Below, piece by piece: positions 25,201-38,112 of a stretch of DNA of 64,000 bases. The stretch spans positions 128,928,183 through 128,992,182 of the forward strand of contig NC_089978.1 of NCBI RefSeq assembly GCF_036417845.1. Reading direction: 5' to 3'. Source of the stretch: Apteryx mantelli (taxonomy: Eukaryota; Chordata; Aves; Apterygiformes; Apterygidae). The position numbers and the translations under genes were made by a program. The notes below the pieces were generated by a model. The model saw nothing but the letters and a program-made list of their open reading frames with translations. It did not search any database and was not told the DNA's origin. The stretch's first letter is position 1. Every line of letters begins with the position of its first letter.

Positions 25201-28050
25201 CCTGTGCTGGTGTTGCCGTTGCCAGTGTGAATGGCATCTGTCAGAGTGTGTGTTTTCCATGTATTGGCTGAGGAAGGCAATACCTTCCCTGCCACACAGT
25301 GAGATGCAGATGAACTGCCCGGTTATTTCTACATCTGTCTGATTTAATTAAACTATTAAGGAACAAAGTTGTTGAAGGTGTGATGCAATGTGATGTCCTT
25401 GTCATGCTTCTGATGTACTTTCTCCAGCTCCCAGCTTTGCTCACTCCCCATCATAAACTTCAGAGAAAGTCTGCTCTCTTCTGCAGCTGTTTGTGTCTAA
25501 ACATCTTGCAGAGCTCTCTGGGGAGCAGGTTTGGATGAGAAGGGCTTATCTGGTTAACCAGGTTTATTTCAAACTTGAGCCTGAAAACGTACAAAGCTGT
25601 GCAGTGGGGACAAGGCAATATACAAAGAAATGTTAACTGGAGGCATCTGAGTTCATTAAGCAACTCATGATTAGCCAGCTTTCTGTTTTTCTTCTCCCCC
25701 TGCTACTGTGAAAGCTTTTCAAGGCCAAGGAGGTGGCTGGTGAGCTGGGAAAGGGAAATCTGGTCCATGCCTGTGGCTCCGCAGAACAAGGGTGCATCTC
25801 ACCCATTCATACTTCCAGAGTGGGTTGATTTGCAGCTTGTTGGTGAAGAAAAGATCTTAAACATCAGTCCTGCTTCTGATGCTTAGATGTGACCCAATGA
25901 AGATTTTCACAAGAGAAAGGAGTTGTTTCAAGGTTCTTGGCCAGAGTTTCTCGATCTACTGTGGTGCTGTGTATCTGATACCTTCCACTCTTGAGTTGAC
26001 TGCCTGTGTGAGGTACTGGGCATATATTGCAAAGTATGGAGTTGAAGTAGCTTTCTAACAATGCTTTGTACTTGTTGCTCCCTGCTTCCTCAGGAGAAAG
26101 GCCAGTTTACCTTTTGATGAGGTAAGCAGAGGAGATATTGAAAACCACCCTGTAGGAAAGCCAGACGCTAGACAAACTGGAAGGGAACAGGACACAGGAG
26201 ACTGGCAAGCAGCTGACGTCTTGGAAGAGACACATAATCTTCAAGGAAGGGATCAGGAGATGGAGCATCTGGGAGGAAGGAGCAGAGGCAAACAAGATGA
26301 TTAGGATCTGGCAAAGCCAGTGAAAAAAGAATTGGGAGCTGTGCAGTATGTCCACAACTAGCATTGCCAACACTGAGCTGCAGAAGACACTGGCACGTGC
26401 CTTTTTACATCCTTTGTTTTGTGCATGTCTTGAGGAGGAATGAGCATTTTGTTGTGGTTCAAAAAGTTTAGCAATGGCTGCTGTAGCACTCACAAAGGCA
26501 AAAGGCTAAAGAGTAATGCTGGTGGCCTTTAGGTCTGTGGCTTAGTGGAGACTGAGTGCTGGACTCGCCCCTGAGACTTGGCCACCCTGCTTGCTCAGCC
26601 AGTGCCAAACCATCCTGAACATCTTTCCCAGGTGTTTGCTTTGCAGGCAGGCAGAAATGGTGCTGCCCCTCAGCTGAGACATGACAAGGTGAGTGATCCA
26701 CCTGCATCTTACATCCCATCTCCTCCTCAGCTGTGGCGCAAGGTGACAGAGACATAAGGTCCTATGGCAAGTGTGCTTCTGCCCAGTGAAAAGTAGGCTT
26801 TATTGTACTGTTCAATTAGCATTGCTCACAACTGCAGGGTAAAACTTATTAAAACTGACAACAGTCCCCAAGGCAGGGAATTCGAAAGGTTTTCCCCAGG
26901 TTGCTAAACATACAGCAGCCTGGTGCCTGTTGTGCTGGGATGCTTAAATCATTATACTGAAATTAATTTTTAATTATGTTCGTTTTCTTCTTTGGCTCTA
27001 GGGGCTTTTTTTTTTTTTTCCTTTACCTCACATTTCCAGAGGCATTTAGGGAAGAGATGTGACTGGTGTCTGGCAAGGAGAGATTCACTGATGTGTGGCC
27101 ACAAGCATGAAGGAGGCTCAGGAGGATTCCTCGCCTGGGCCCGGGAGAAAGAGCGTCCCTGTTGGAGGAAGGTGTGGGTGGTGTCAGAACTGGCAGGTTC
27201 CCATTCTGGCGGTTAAGGTGATATGAAACCAAGGAAGGGTGGTAGGAATGATGCCATGAAAGCAGAAAGAGGAAGGCCACTACTCTGTAGCCTGAGATTA
27301 ACCTTGAGCTGAGATTAACCATTTGAAAAATAATGGAGCACAACTGGATCAGTTGCATTTGAGATTGAAAGGGATGATTGGTCAGGGATGCATCTTTTAG
27401 CTCCTGTTCAATGTCATTCAGCAAAATATATGTAGCAGTTGATGCTGACTTTGAAGAAGTACCATTGGTGAAGGTGACCCCTTCGCACCTCCAGTTGCCT
27501 GCAGCTTTATAAGCCTTTCTTTGATCCTAAAGCAGCAGATTAGATGGCAAGATACCAGGAAATGACAATTATGTCAATCCATTGTTACTATTAGATAAGG
27601 AGAAGTTCAGTTAAATTGTTCAGTCAAAGGTTATTTCAGATGTGGGGTACTCATGCAAGTGTAAGACAGACCTGACATGCCCCTTCTCTCCAGGAGATGA
27701 AACTCCTTGCAGTCAGGAGTGTTTGCAGGCAGAAGGCTGCTAGAGCCTGTCATCACTTGATGAGCAAATCATCACACACTTGGCTGAAACTAATCAGGTA
27801 CCAGAGTCCTCTGGGTGTCCACAATTCCCATTTCTAGTTTTCTGAGCATCACCAGATCAGCTGACTGCAGCTTGTTGATCCTTCCTAGAAATGCTGGCCT
27901 TGGTTAGAAGCATTATTCAAAAACCATCATGTCAGTAACAGTCCTGCGACAGGGCTTCATGTTGCGATAAGCTTAAACCAAGCTACGTGTGGTGTCAGGC
28001 TGCCCCCTTCAGATGAGCTGCTAACCTGAGCAGGTTGTGCTGGTCCCAGC

Positions 28051-28266
28051 TGCAAAGAGAGGACAAACCCCGGGAAGCAGGAATGCAGTTGTCACCCCAG
28101 TCCCTCTTGGAGAGACTGCAATACAGCAGACCTCAGGGGTGCTTCCTGCAAGTGGGAGTGCAAAGAGAGGACAAACCCCGGGAAGCAGGAATGCAGTTGT
28201 CACCCCAGTCCCTCTTGGAGAGACTGCAATACAGCAGACCTCAGGGGTGCTTCCTGCAAGTGGGAG
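28051..28266. repeat. Perfect tandem duplication, 2 x 108 bp
   Basis: 28051-28158 and 28159-28266 are identical by eye over the full 108-bp unit (starting TGCAAAGAGAGGACAAACCC, ending CTGCAAGTGGGAG). The period is a multiple of three (36 codons), so it leaves open frames on both strands. No gene is recognised. It is either a very recent duplication or an assembly artefact. Confidence 0.93.
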
Positions 28267-30769
28267 TTGTTTGCCCGTAGCCCCACAGCAGGGTCCGGTG
28301 AGCTCAGCTGAGTGGCTTGTCTGCCTGAAAGCAGCTTTCACCAGCTGCTGAAAGGTGCAGTGACGTGTGCCAGCCGAGCAGCATCACCTGCTGAACCAGG
28401 GTCTGTGTCAGCTGGCGAAACCCGCCTCCTATATCATTTCTTTGCTTTGCAGCAGGCTCCTTTCCCTTGTGGATGGCTGTCTGACCTTCTCTACAGTGAG
28501 TCTCTGTGCTGTCCTGTCTGAAGACTCTTGCATGACCCAGTGACTGTCAGGACTGCTGCTGCCTCTGACAAGGGAGTAGGTTTTATGGTTTCTTTTCTGG
28601 GCTGGTTTTACAGGTGTTTGTTGTTGCAGCTCCAGGTAAGAACTGCTGTGGAGTGCACATGGGGCTCTTATTTGTGGCAGAGATCTCTTTTTGTGCTCGC
28701 ACCCAAGTGAGTAGCAGTAGTAGTTACGACAACTACTGTATAGCAGCCTAAATGAAAATTATTTCCTGTGGACTATGAGGGGTGGTGATGAGCTATGGAG
28801 GTGCTCTCCACTTGCTTTTGCTTGCCATGCTGCAGGAGTGAGTGATCAAGAACTGCTCAGGGTGGGCTGGCTTGACTTGTTTGGTTTTTGGAAGATAGGT
28901 GCCCACCTCAAGTGCCCTCTACCATCATGATGGCTACCACGTGGCAGCCTGAGGAGAGGTTAGAGATTAGGAGGGAACCCCAAGGGTAGGCTGCCTGGCA
29001 GGCACTCGGGTGGGCAGGGTCCTGAGGTGCTCCCAGAGAGGAGCATTGTGTGCAGGAGCAACAAACTTTACACATCCGAGATGCAGCAAACCTATTGCTG
29101 ACATACCCCGCAGGTACAGCAGGGCTGGGGTGCCCTAGGTACATGTGGAGGAGGCTGTGGCCTTCTGGCTTTGTCACAGTTGGTGTGCAGGCATTGTGTG
29201 AGACCTGCTAACCCAGTGTTTTTCAGTCTGTTTTTCAGGCATCTGTGTTTGTGCAGTAATTATCTCTATACAAGGAGCATCTGGATGGCCTCCTCTTACC
29301 TTGTTGTGGAGGCTGCTGTTGTTCCTGATGGGTTTTGCCAGCCCTCCTTGGTCTCCAAAGGCTCTTACTTCTCCTCAGCTATGGTTTGGTAGAAATGCTT
29401 CCTGGTTATTCTGTCCACTGCTCTGTTTATAAATGGTATCCAGCATGGGGGAGCTTAGCTAACCTGGTCCTGCTGTCTGGGGGAGCCTAGTGAAGGTGAG
29501 AACAGACCGCATGGCCCCTTGCTGTGCCTGTGGGCCCACCAAGCCTCACTGTCAGGACAGGTCTCCTGGCACTAGGAGTTATTTACAGCGCATAGCAGTC
29601 TCTGAGCTCCCTCTTTCCATCTGAGCTTTTTGTGTTCTCTAGTTCTTCTCATGTGAATATCAGTATTGAAATGAAGACCTGTAAAGTGAGCATGGTTCTT
29701 CAGCAGAGAAGGCTCCTGTGCAGAGCATAAGGTCACTGCTCACCTCTCCTCTTCTAGGTGGTCTTGGAGTCAGGATTAAAAAACAGCAAAGATGAAAATG
29801 AAGGTTAGGAGGAGACATTGCAGTTACAAAATGACAGAGTGTAGGATATTTTACCCCAAATAATGGGAACGGAGGCTTACGAAACACAGGCCCTGGGGGG
29901 CTTCTCAGCTGTCCTTCTGACTCGCCAGGGAAGGGAGGGCACTGTCAACTCACTGTACTTTTGATTGTTTTTGCTGCATAGCCTTTCCTGCGAGTAAAAC
30001 TGTGGCATGGAGCTCATGCAGTACCTGAGGGATGAAGAGAGAGAGATTGTCTTATTTTGGAATTGACTTTTGTGATTGTGTATAGGTTTGGGGGGTGTTT
30101 TTGTTTTGTTTTCTTGTTTTTTTTCCTCCTTGGTTCATAGCAGGATATAGTCTAAGAGGTTGTTGTTGGTTCTGTGATCTAATAGTTCAAATCTTGATAG
30201 TTCAATTCTGGATTATTAAACGAGGAATCTTATTTTTGCATGTAGAACTTCCCTCATCCCTCATAGCTGTGTGTTGTCTGGTTACCTACTAACCTGGTCT
30301 TCTATCACATGTCACGTTCCTCATCTCTATCCTGAATCATTCTGTGAATCACTGCTTGAAGAACGGGTTCAAAATCAAGTAAGATCAGACTGAGCATGAC
30401 ATCTGAGAGATGCTAGGCCAGAGCTTGAAACCGACCAAGTCACCCTTTAAAAAAACTAGTTCCTTGTTTCTGCCTTTCTGACAACTGTGTGCAAAGCAGC
30501 TGAAGTTGGTGTCCAGTGAACTGTATTATGATAGCATCTTAATAAAAATTATTAGAGCAGCAATCTGTCCCCAGCTTGGTGCAATGGCAGTCTTACCTCC
30601 AGTATCCTGTGTGCTGAGTACGTCCTGTGCTGTCCAGCACTGTTGAGCAGATGGAAAAACACTACCACAGCCTGCTTAAGCATAGCAGACAAACTAATTG
30701 ACCATATTTTCAGAATTTATCTGTGGGAGGTGTTTACAGCAAACATTGATTTCTTTCCCAGCTGTGCTA

Positions 30770-30880
30770 CGGGTTCACTGCATGTGACTTGGAAAACCAC
30801 TTCCCTTCTTTCTTCCCCATTAGTAAAATGGAAGTAATAATAATGACCTCTTGCGGGTGTCTGGGAGGATGATCATTTTG
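30770..30880 (+). repeat. Ancient MIR-like SINE remnant
   Basis: Contains the MIR core pattern (ACTTCCC..., CCCCATTAGTAAAATGGAAG, TAATAATAATGACCTC). Diverged; boundaries approximate. Confidence 0.5.
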
Positions 30881-33056
30881 TACTGGGAAAGTGTTAAGAG
30901 GGATACAAGTGAGAAAGGCTTATGGAAGTGCTAGCAGTTTTCGCTGCAAAGGTACCAAAACTTCCAGTGACAAATGTGTTTTATTGGATTAACAGTTACA
31001 ATGCAGTACTGAGGGCATGTCTCTAAATAAACAATGCATGCTGCTCACTAGCATGTCCCCCCAAAACCCAAACAAATTAAAAAAGAAGCTAGAACTCTGC
31101 TATGTGCTTCAGAGCAGGAGGACAATGCTTTGGCCTTGCATTAAGAAAGAGGGAGGAAACACATATCAGACAGAGGATCTGTGGCATAGATGAAGGCAGA
31201 AGCAGAATATGCCCTTATGTCCAAAGCTGTCAAACAAGTGCAGCTAACAGCACAGTGAAGCCTAATCTTGGGAGTGAGACCTGGAGCCTCTGACAAGTCA
31301 GTCTGGATCCTGTACAGTGAGGGGGAAAAATGAGAGATGTGTCAAGACTGTACCAGAGCAGGCTTTTCTATACAAGGAGAAGAGCTTCAGACTGACCTGA
31401 GATGAGCTGGTGCAGCACAGCACAGATGAGATCAGCTTACACAATATGGCAGGACTAGTCTGGTGTTTTCATCCAGGAACTATTGGAGATGACTTTGTAA
31501 AGTATTGCTGGGGAAAAAGAGCATGAATGGACTATTTTTTTCCAGCTGCTCTAAGCTAGGATTTATGGGCTTCCTGTGTGCTGAGTGTGGCAACAGGTGT
31601 ATCGGCAAGGGGAGCCAGGGAGACTCATGAGTCTATCTGCACCCAGGAGTCACCCTGAAGGAAACACTGTACAGTCTTTACAGCTGAGGCACATTGAAAC
31701 AGCTCTCCTTCAACAGTGTGCTGTAATGACAGGGATCATACTGGTAAGACAAGACAAATCCTTTCCTAGCAGCGCGCTTGACAAGGAGGACAGCACAGAC
31801 AGAGATCGATTCCAAAGAGACCAGGAATACGTTTCAAGACAGATAGAGTATATGCAAACTGCCACCTGCTCCAGCAGAAAAAAGAGGTTTGAACCTATTA
31901 CAGGCATAGTTGGGGCTATCCTAAGTTTTGTTCGTTATTTAGTGGTCCAAACAGAAGACTGCGTATATGGTAGTTAAGCAGTGGCCAATGTACTGCAGAT
32001 CCTTGAGTTAAGAAAAGAGGAGACGCTGCCCCCATGACAGTGCTGCACTTCTCATGCAATCTAACCTACGAGTACAATGTACCAAAGGGATAGCTGCCAC
32101 CTCTCTACCTGCAAGGAACAATAAAATACAAGCTGGCAGCACAGGGGAGTGTTTCACTTGCATTTGGGGAAACTTCCTCAAGTGCTGAAACTGCCCCAGT
32201 TGCATGGGCAAACTTTTTCAGGGAGACAATAGGGATGTTATAGTTTCTCCACCAGTGCTCCCTTTCTAAGTTTCAGTACTAAATTTGTTTCCTTGGCTCC
32301 TGCTCCCATCTTATCAAAGAGGTGATGTTTTGCCCTCTGATTAAGACTGCTGCACATGTGCTAGGTGCCTTCTGTGGGCTGAGGTTCTGGCAATGGGAGG
32401 GTAAATGAGTTCCCAGAACAGGTGTGTGGAGATGATAAATGTTGTCCATTTGGGTCCTCTGAGAGCCTGCCAAGGGCCTGGCATTTCCCAGGAATGGTGC
32501 GCTGTGGTAACTGATCCTCCACTGCACACCTAGGTTTGCATTGCAGAGCCACTCAGGTGCATGCTGCTGAGCTTGCTGCTTTGCCTCTGTTGTCTTTCCT
32601 GCTCTCCCCAGATGACAGAAGTACTTGTGCTCCTAAGCAGGAGCTTTGGGACTCAGTGGGTGAAGACAGTCATGCAGGCAGGGTGCATTTTTGCTCTTTG
32701 CTCTGGAGGAAGTGCCTGACTGTCTGAAGTGACCATGTCATGCCAACCTCCACTGCTCACAGTGGAGGGGAGCTCCACACTAGCAGTGGCTATTTTTTAG
32801 CTGAGCTGCACAGGAGCTGTGAAGCAGACTATTGCTGCCTTCTCTCCCTGGCACAGCTGAGCATGTCTAGTCACGTCACTGCAGAGACAAAACAAATTGG
32901 GCTCTTGTCCACACTCCTGGCCGTGGCATGGGAGTGCATTAGGTAGCAAGTCCCACAGTGCGTAGGGCAGAAGAAGGGAAGGGCCCACGCTTCATTCAAA
33001 GTCTGAGAGTCTGCTGTGAACTGTAGCCTGGTAGAGACAGGGAGACTGAGCGCAGC

Positions 33057-33271
33057 TCAGTGCCAGCCCCATGATCGGCAGCAGAGGATCTTGAGGAAGG
33101 CTTTGCGGAAGTCAGTGTTGAAGGTTGTATAGATGATGGGGTTGAGGGCACTGTTCACATAACCAAGCCAGGTGCTGGCGCTGTAGAGTGCTGGGGGCAC
33201 ATGACAGGAAGGGCAGTGGGCATTCAGGATGTGAATCAAGAAGAACGGCAGTCAGCAGACTATGAATGCCC
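33057..33271 (-). pseudogene. DRD3: DRD3 exon 6 with in-frame TGA in TM6
   Basis: 215 nt, acceptor AACTCAG. It reads GAFIVC[14 protein letters not shown], then [38 protein letters not shown] and ILCC, with extra RSWGWH before TGA (33059-33057). The premature TGA (33254-33252) sits at the toggle-switch tryptophan of CWxP. Confidence 0.94.
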
Positions 33272-33639
33272 CTGAGTTTAAAGAGGATAGAAAAAAACCA
33301 CATGATTTTAGAGAATTTACCACTTGGAAAAAGGCCTGCATCTATGCCCTCTTCCTCCATCCTATTGCCACTTCTATGCAGCCTATTGTGCACTTGTCTG
33401 TGCTTGGTAAACACTGTAGATGAAGTTTGTTCCTGATGCAGAGGGACTTTGCAAGAGCACAGGCCTCCTTAGGATCAGTTATGTGAATTAATGGAGCTTC
33501 AGGGAGGACTGAAATGTGATCTGGCGATAGACAGCAGCAAGTGGCCACAGCTTGGAAGGAAAGACTACTGCCTTCTTAGCCTTTTTAGTAAGTTATGATA
33601 AGGGCTGCATTATCTCCCTGCTACTACTGAGTTAACTAA

Positions 33640-33800
33640 GGGAAGCAGTGTGTGTGGTGACCATGACAGGTGACTGGGGCTCCGGGCTCCCAGGTTCTCC
33701 ATCCAGCTCTACAACCTAGTTCCTCTGCTGCTCTGTGCCTCAGTTTCCCCTTCTGTAACTGGAGTTAAGAGCTGGTGCATGTACATGTGTGGAAACTTAA
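33640..33800 (+). repeat. Ancient MIR SINE remnant in DRD3 intron 5
   Basis: Has the MIR consensus pattern: a tRNA-related start, GGGCTCCCAGGTTC, then TCTGTGCCTCAGTTTCCCCT and TCTGTAACTGG. It lies between DRD3 exons 5 and 6. Confidence 0.65.
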
Positions 33801-34151
33801 GATAGTTCCAGCTTCATAATAATGCATAGCTCACTAAAGTATCAGAGAAAAAGAGAAACAGGTGTTGGCTGTTGCTACCTCAGAGGGCTTGTTGGCCACT
33901 GATTTAAAACAAGAGAGTAATAAACTGTAGCAGAATAAAACACTGATGCGCTTGGTTCTCAGCATTTGTGAGTGTTAACCTAGATTCCTAAATGTCCCAT
34001 CCTTGTCCCTTGTGAGTTTGTGGAGCAGTGACAGCTGAAGTCTGGGCCTGGCTTTTTTTAATCTCCATATTGTGTTAGGAGAGATTCCTGTACTTGCAAG
34101 TCCCAAAGCATCACCCCTTGCACCCCATTACATAGAGCAGTTCTCACTCAC

Positions 34152-34497
34152 CCAGGACAATAGCAAGCATCTGTGTGGCCTTTCTCTCCTGAAGCTGGAT
34201 CAGCCAGGGTGGCTGGTGCGCTGGCCTCAAAGAGCTGATCGTTTTGCCATTGCTGAGTGTCTGTACCTCCAGCCCTGGCTTCCTGCTCTTTCTCTTCTCT
34301 TTCAGCCTGTTGTGTTGTGTAGTCCCTGGTGTCTGGGTGAGGGATGCCTCTTGGCAGAAGCTGCAGTACTGCTGTAGGCTGATGAGAGCCAGCAACTTCC
34401 TTTTGGTAGATGTCTCCTGTCTGGGGCATTTGAATGGTAGACGAGGTGAAAAGGTGCCTCGGCATCTGTTGGGCAAAGCTTTTCTTTCGATGTGTTC
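34152..34497 (-). pseudogene. DRD3: DRD3 exon 5 (intracellular loop 3 to TM6 start, open)
   Basis: 346 nt, acceptor TTTTTTGCAG, donor GTGAGT. It is the long, fast-evolving third intracellular loop, ending LQERKATQMLAIVLG, which matches human EKKATQMVAIVLG. Open throughout. Confidence 0.9.
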
Positions 34498-35383
34498 CTG
34501 CAAAAAAGGATGTCACAGAGCAACTGGGAACCATCCAAGCCATTCACTGGGGCAAAGGATGAAGAGGAGAGTTTTAGGAATTATCCTTTGCCCCACTCAT
34601 TTCTTAGGTGCCAAGACTACCCTCTGGAGATGGTGCAAAATCCAGGCATTGGGGCTGACTTTGGTTTATTAGAGAGGTGAGTCAGAACCTGAAAACTCTC
34701 TGCCTTCATCTCTCCAAGGAAAAACATCAGGACAACAAGAGCTGAAACTCTCACTCTGCTAAACTTCACTTCTGTTTTGTGTTGGCCACAGAGGTGGTCC
34801 CTGTTCTCCTCAACATCATCACTCTTTTTTAACGCAGCTTCACTGTGGAAAAAATGAGTAAAATAAGTGGGATTACAGATATGTGTGACCAGGGGATCCC
34901 TTTCAGCCCATTGTGCCCATTCCCCATGGTTACAGATATTACATCTGGAAAAGCCAGTGGAACAAATGCTCCCATGCATCATGAGCATTTTGACCTCTTA
35001 ACTAAGTGAGATTAAGAGATTTTTATTAATAACCTAGGATCTGTGAAACTGAGAATGAAACTTCATATAGTGAAAATCAATAAATGAAGAAATTGGCCAA
35101 ACTTCTGCAAGGCTGAGAAAGCACAGCTCTGAAGAGGTAGTCTGTGCCCTTTTTCTAGTGGTCTGCTTCTAGAGGGCAGAGACACACATGGGATATCTTC
35201 TTTCTAGAGGACTGTAAGAGGATTTAACTGGAGCTTCTGCACTCAAATATCATGGTGGATGGGATGATAAGATGCTATGCCCCCCTTTACAGTTTCCATT
35301 CTGTGCTCTGACCCTCCGAGGAAAGGAGGTAAGGCATTCCCTGTCCTTTCTGACAGATCCTACTGCACTCATGTGGATCTTAC

Positions 35384-35580
35384 TTTGTGTGTATACGACA
35401 GTTTGGTGCTGGCACTGTGGCTGCCCTGCAGAGTGAGGATTCGCTTCTTTTGTCTTTGTCTTAGCACGAGGTAAATCCGGACATAGAGCAGCAGGGTCAC
35501 CACGAAGGGAAGGTAGAAGGACACCAAAGAGGAGTAGATGATGAAAATAGGGTTGGATATGGAACAGACAGTGGGATTCC
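35384..35580 (-). pseudogene. DRD3: DRD3 exon 4 (TM5 and start of loop 3, open)
   Basis: 197 nt, acceptor ATCCCCAG, donor GTAAGA. It reads [25 protein letters not shown] with the TM5 serines, then [15 protein letters not shown]. No lesion seen. Confidence 0.92.
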
Positions 35581-36683
35581 CTGGGGATGAGAAGAGAGAG
35601 ATAGGAGCGACTGAGCTGCTTCGGGGTATTCAAGGAGGCTCTGGTGAGTGGGCAAAGCAAGCCAAAAGGTGGCTGGGGGACAAAGGCAGTCCAAGGAGTA
35701 CAAGCATCTCCTATGTCAGCTGTTGCAAATCATACTGTGGCCTGCCCACTCATCTAACTGATGCTTAAAATGGACTCTACCTAAGGTCATCTAGCATAAC
35801 CCAACATGTGCCTGCTCTTCTGGCCAACAGCACTGTCCTCTTCTCTCACTTCTATTCCCATCCTTTCTCAGAGAACCACCATATTCCTCTGACAGTTTCT
35901 GGGCTGCCTAGATGCTGATGTGTGCCTACATCCCCATCTGTCTAGACCAGGCAGCAGTGGCGAGGAGCAGCGCTTCTCGCTCCTCCTAAAATTGAGCACT
36001 GTGCAGAAGACGGATGGGGAGCAGAGGACCTGTGCCTGGGGCTCAGTGGGAGGAAGGCTTGCTGGCCCCTCTGTCTCCAAGGAGGATGGGCTGCCCTGGC
36101 AGAGGAGAAGGAGAAAGACCTGCCTACTTCCACAGAGGAAGCTAAATTGATTGCTCTCCTTAAGGGATTAGGTGGGGAAGCACATAGCAAATTAGACTGG
36201 AGCAGATTTCTCACAAGCAGCACCAAAAATATGCAACCCTCACTGTTTAGAAATGTGGCTTGCTTGGTGCATTACCCATCAGACTTAAAATTTTGTGTCT
36301 GGACCTGCCATTATTGGCAAGATTAACTGCAGTAATTCTGGTATGTGTGTGTTGGAAATGCTGCATGTTTGGAGATTTCTCTGTGTGCAGAGTGATCATT
36401 TGGGGGAATTTCTAGATCAGGATACTTCAAAGGGCAGAGACTTGCTAGTAAAGCAGGCAGGTCTGCCCCCACAGCAATAGTCAGTGCCTGTCTGAACAAA
36501 TGGCAAGTTTATAGAAGAGCACATCTTCAGCACTGGAGATTTCCTTCTCCCTTCACAGGGTACATTTCAGTTCCCTGGAATTTTCTGTAGTTTAAGAAGT
36601 TGGCAGGACCCATGTCAAATAACCTGACCATGCACAGGGCACCTCCATTTCCAACCCCTCCTTGTTCTGGATGTCACTGTTAC

Positions 36684-36824
36684 CTGTAGTGTTGAAGCCA
36701 AAGAGGAGAGGGCATGACACTGCAAACGCCAACATCCAAACTATCACGATCATGAGAGACCCTCCTGCAGGAGCTCTGCCCAGTGTTGTACTGGTACTGA
36801 ACTGGTCTCACCACTGCAGTGTAT
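36684..36824 (-). pseudogene. DRD3: DRD3 exon 3 with 2-nt deletion
   Basis: 141 nt, acceptor GTCCACAG, donor GTAACA. It reads [20 protein letters not shown] then RV. The following codons are out of frame, and in the shifted frame [20 protein letters not shown] and FNTT resume. The phase of exons 2 and 4 requires 143 nt. Confidence 0.92.
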
Positions 36825-38112
36825 CTGTGGACCGAACCGGCTCCAGAGAAAGGAGAAGGTGAGAATGGAGGGGAAGAAGAAGAGGAAAAGGACCAGTTTT
36901 TGAAAGGGAGGAGCAAGAGTCACATAATGAACATGATGGTGGAAGTGGTGAAGAGATGGAAGAGGAAAGGAGAAAAGAAGGAGATCAAATGATGAGATCA
37001 GCAATTCATAAAAATGGTAAGTGGGGAGTAGGGGGGAAGGAGCAGAGAAAATCAGAGTTAATCAGCAGCACTGGGAAAAACACTTTGCGGAACTGTTGGT
37101 ATTGTGAGGATACAAGATTTGGGATATCAGATGGATCTAGAATCCCCGCAAAACTGTACCTCAAGCCCCTAAGGTTATAGCTGCACTGCTGGGAAAGAGC
37201 AGTCTCTGGAGCAAACATAGCCTGCTGTTCTCTCTGCCTCAGTTGTCCTCCCTGGTGTTGGCTGCACTGACGGCCAGAGGATTGATTGCCTACGGGCATG
37301 TTTCTGGTGTCCTTGCCAGGTGGGGTGCCCCAGAGGGTGCAGTTCAGCAAGCCTGTGATTAGAAAGGCACAGGAGGTCTAGTCTTGAGGACAGCCCAGGG
37401 GCTGCTCCCTGCAGACAGGACCTAACTAAAATGGGGAAAAGATACCCCTGGAGAAACACTGCACCAGGCCATTGCCAAAAGTTGCTTTGTACAGTTACCC
37501 TTGAACTGTGTATTATAAAGGTGCAACATGCAGTGTTCTTTCCTTCCTTCCTCCCTCTCCCTGCTAGCAGGAATTTGAGGTCCTAAAAGCACCACATGTG
37601 CCAAGGTCTTGTCTTGATAGCATCTCTCCTTACCCTCCAGCCCTCAGTGTTGCCCAGCATCTGCTCAATTTTATGTTATAGAAAAACAAGGAAAGGCTGA
37701 AGAGTATGCCTCAATAATCTTTATCACTCCCTGTGTAAACATCCAAACTTTACTAAAACTTTGTGAAAGAGGTCTTCAGAAGGCAAAACTCTCTTTGAGA
37801 ATCAATGGGAATTAGATGACCATCTCTGGTTACCACCTTCAAAAAGCATGTGGATGTGGTTGACTACCTACTGGTGATCTTTTTTCACTGGTGTCTCTCT
37901 TCGCCTTTCCTAAGTGCAAATACCTTCTTGCACATGCTGGGCAGAGCCATAGTAACAGCAGTAGTGGTAGCAATAGACTTGCAGGAATATTTATGTTACT
38001 AAAGACACTAAAAGGTTGCCTGTGTGCACCCCACTTTCTTGTCCTTTCAATGCTTGGGTGCAGGGCCTACTCCCACTCCCAGACTATTCCCGTTTTTGCT
38101 GCCAGCTCTCAC

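Larger units (their letters stand above)
22261..33056. other. Tail-to-tail intergenic region between QTRT2 and the DRD3 remnant
   Basis: About 10.8 kb. I see no spliced gene, RNA gene or recognisable protein domain on either strand; the open frames here are short and have no family signature. Contents noted: a perfect 108-bp tandem duplication at 28.05-28.27 kb, an ancient MIR-like SINE near 30.77-30.88 kb, and simple T runs (for example 27006-27020). The DRD3 3' untranslated region must occupy its right end on the minus strand, but no convincing polyadenylation signal was picked. Confidence 0.6.

Noticed and set aside
28021-28351. 106-codon minus-strand frame with a duplicated 36-residue unit
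   Set aside because: The protein repeat follows from the 108-bp DNA duplication. Frames are open on both strands and none resembles a known protein.
31585-31977. 130-codon plus-strand frame at 31.6 kb
   Set aside because: Starts at a non-ATG codon, no domain, no splice or promoter context.
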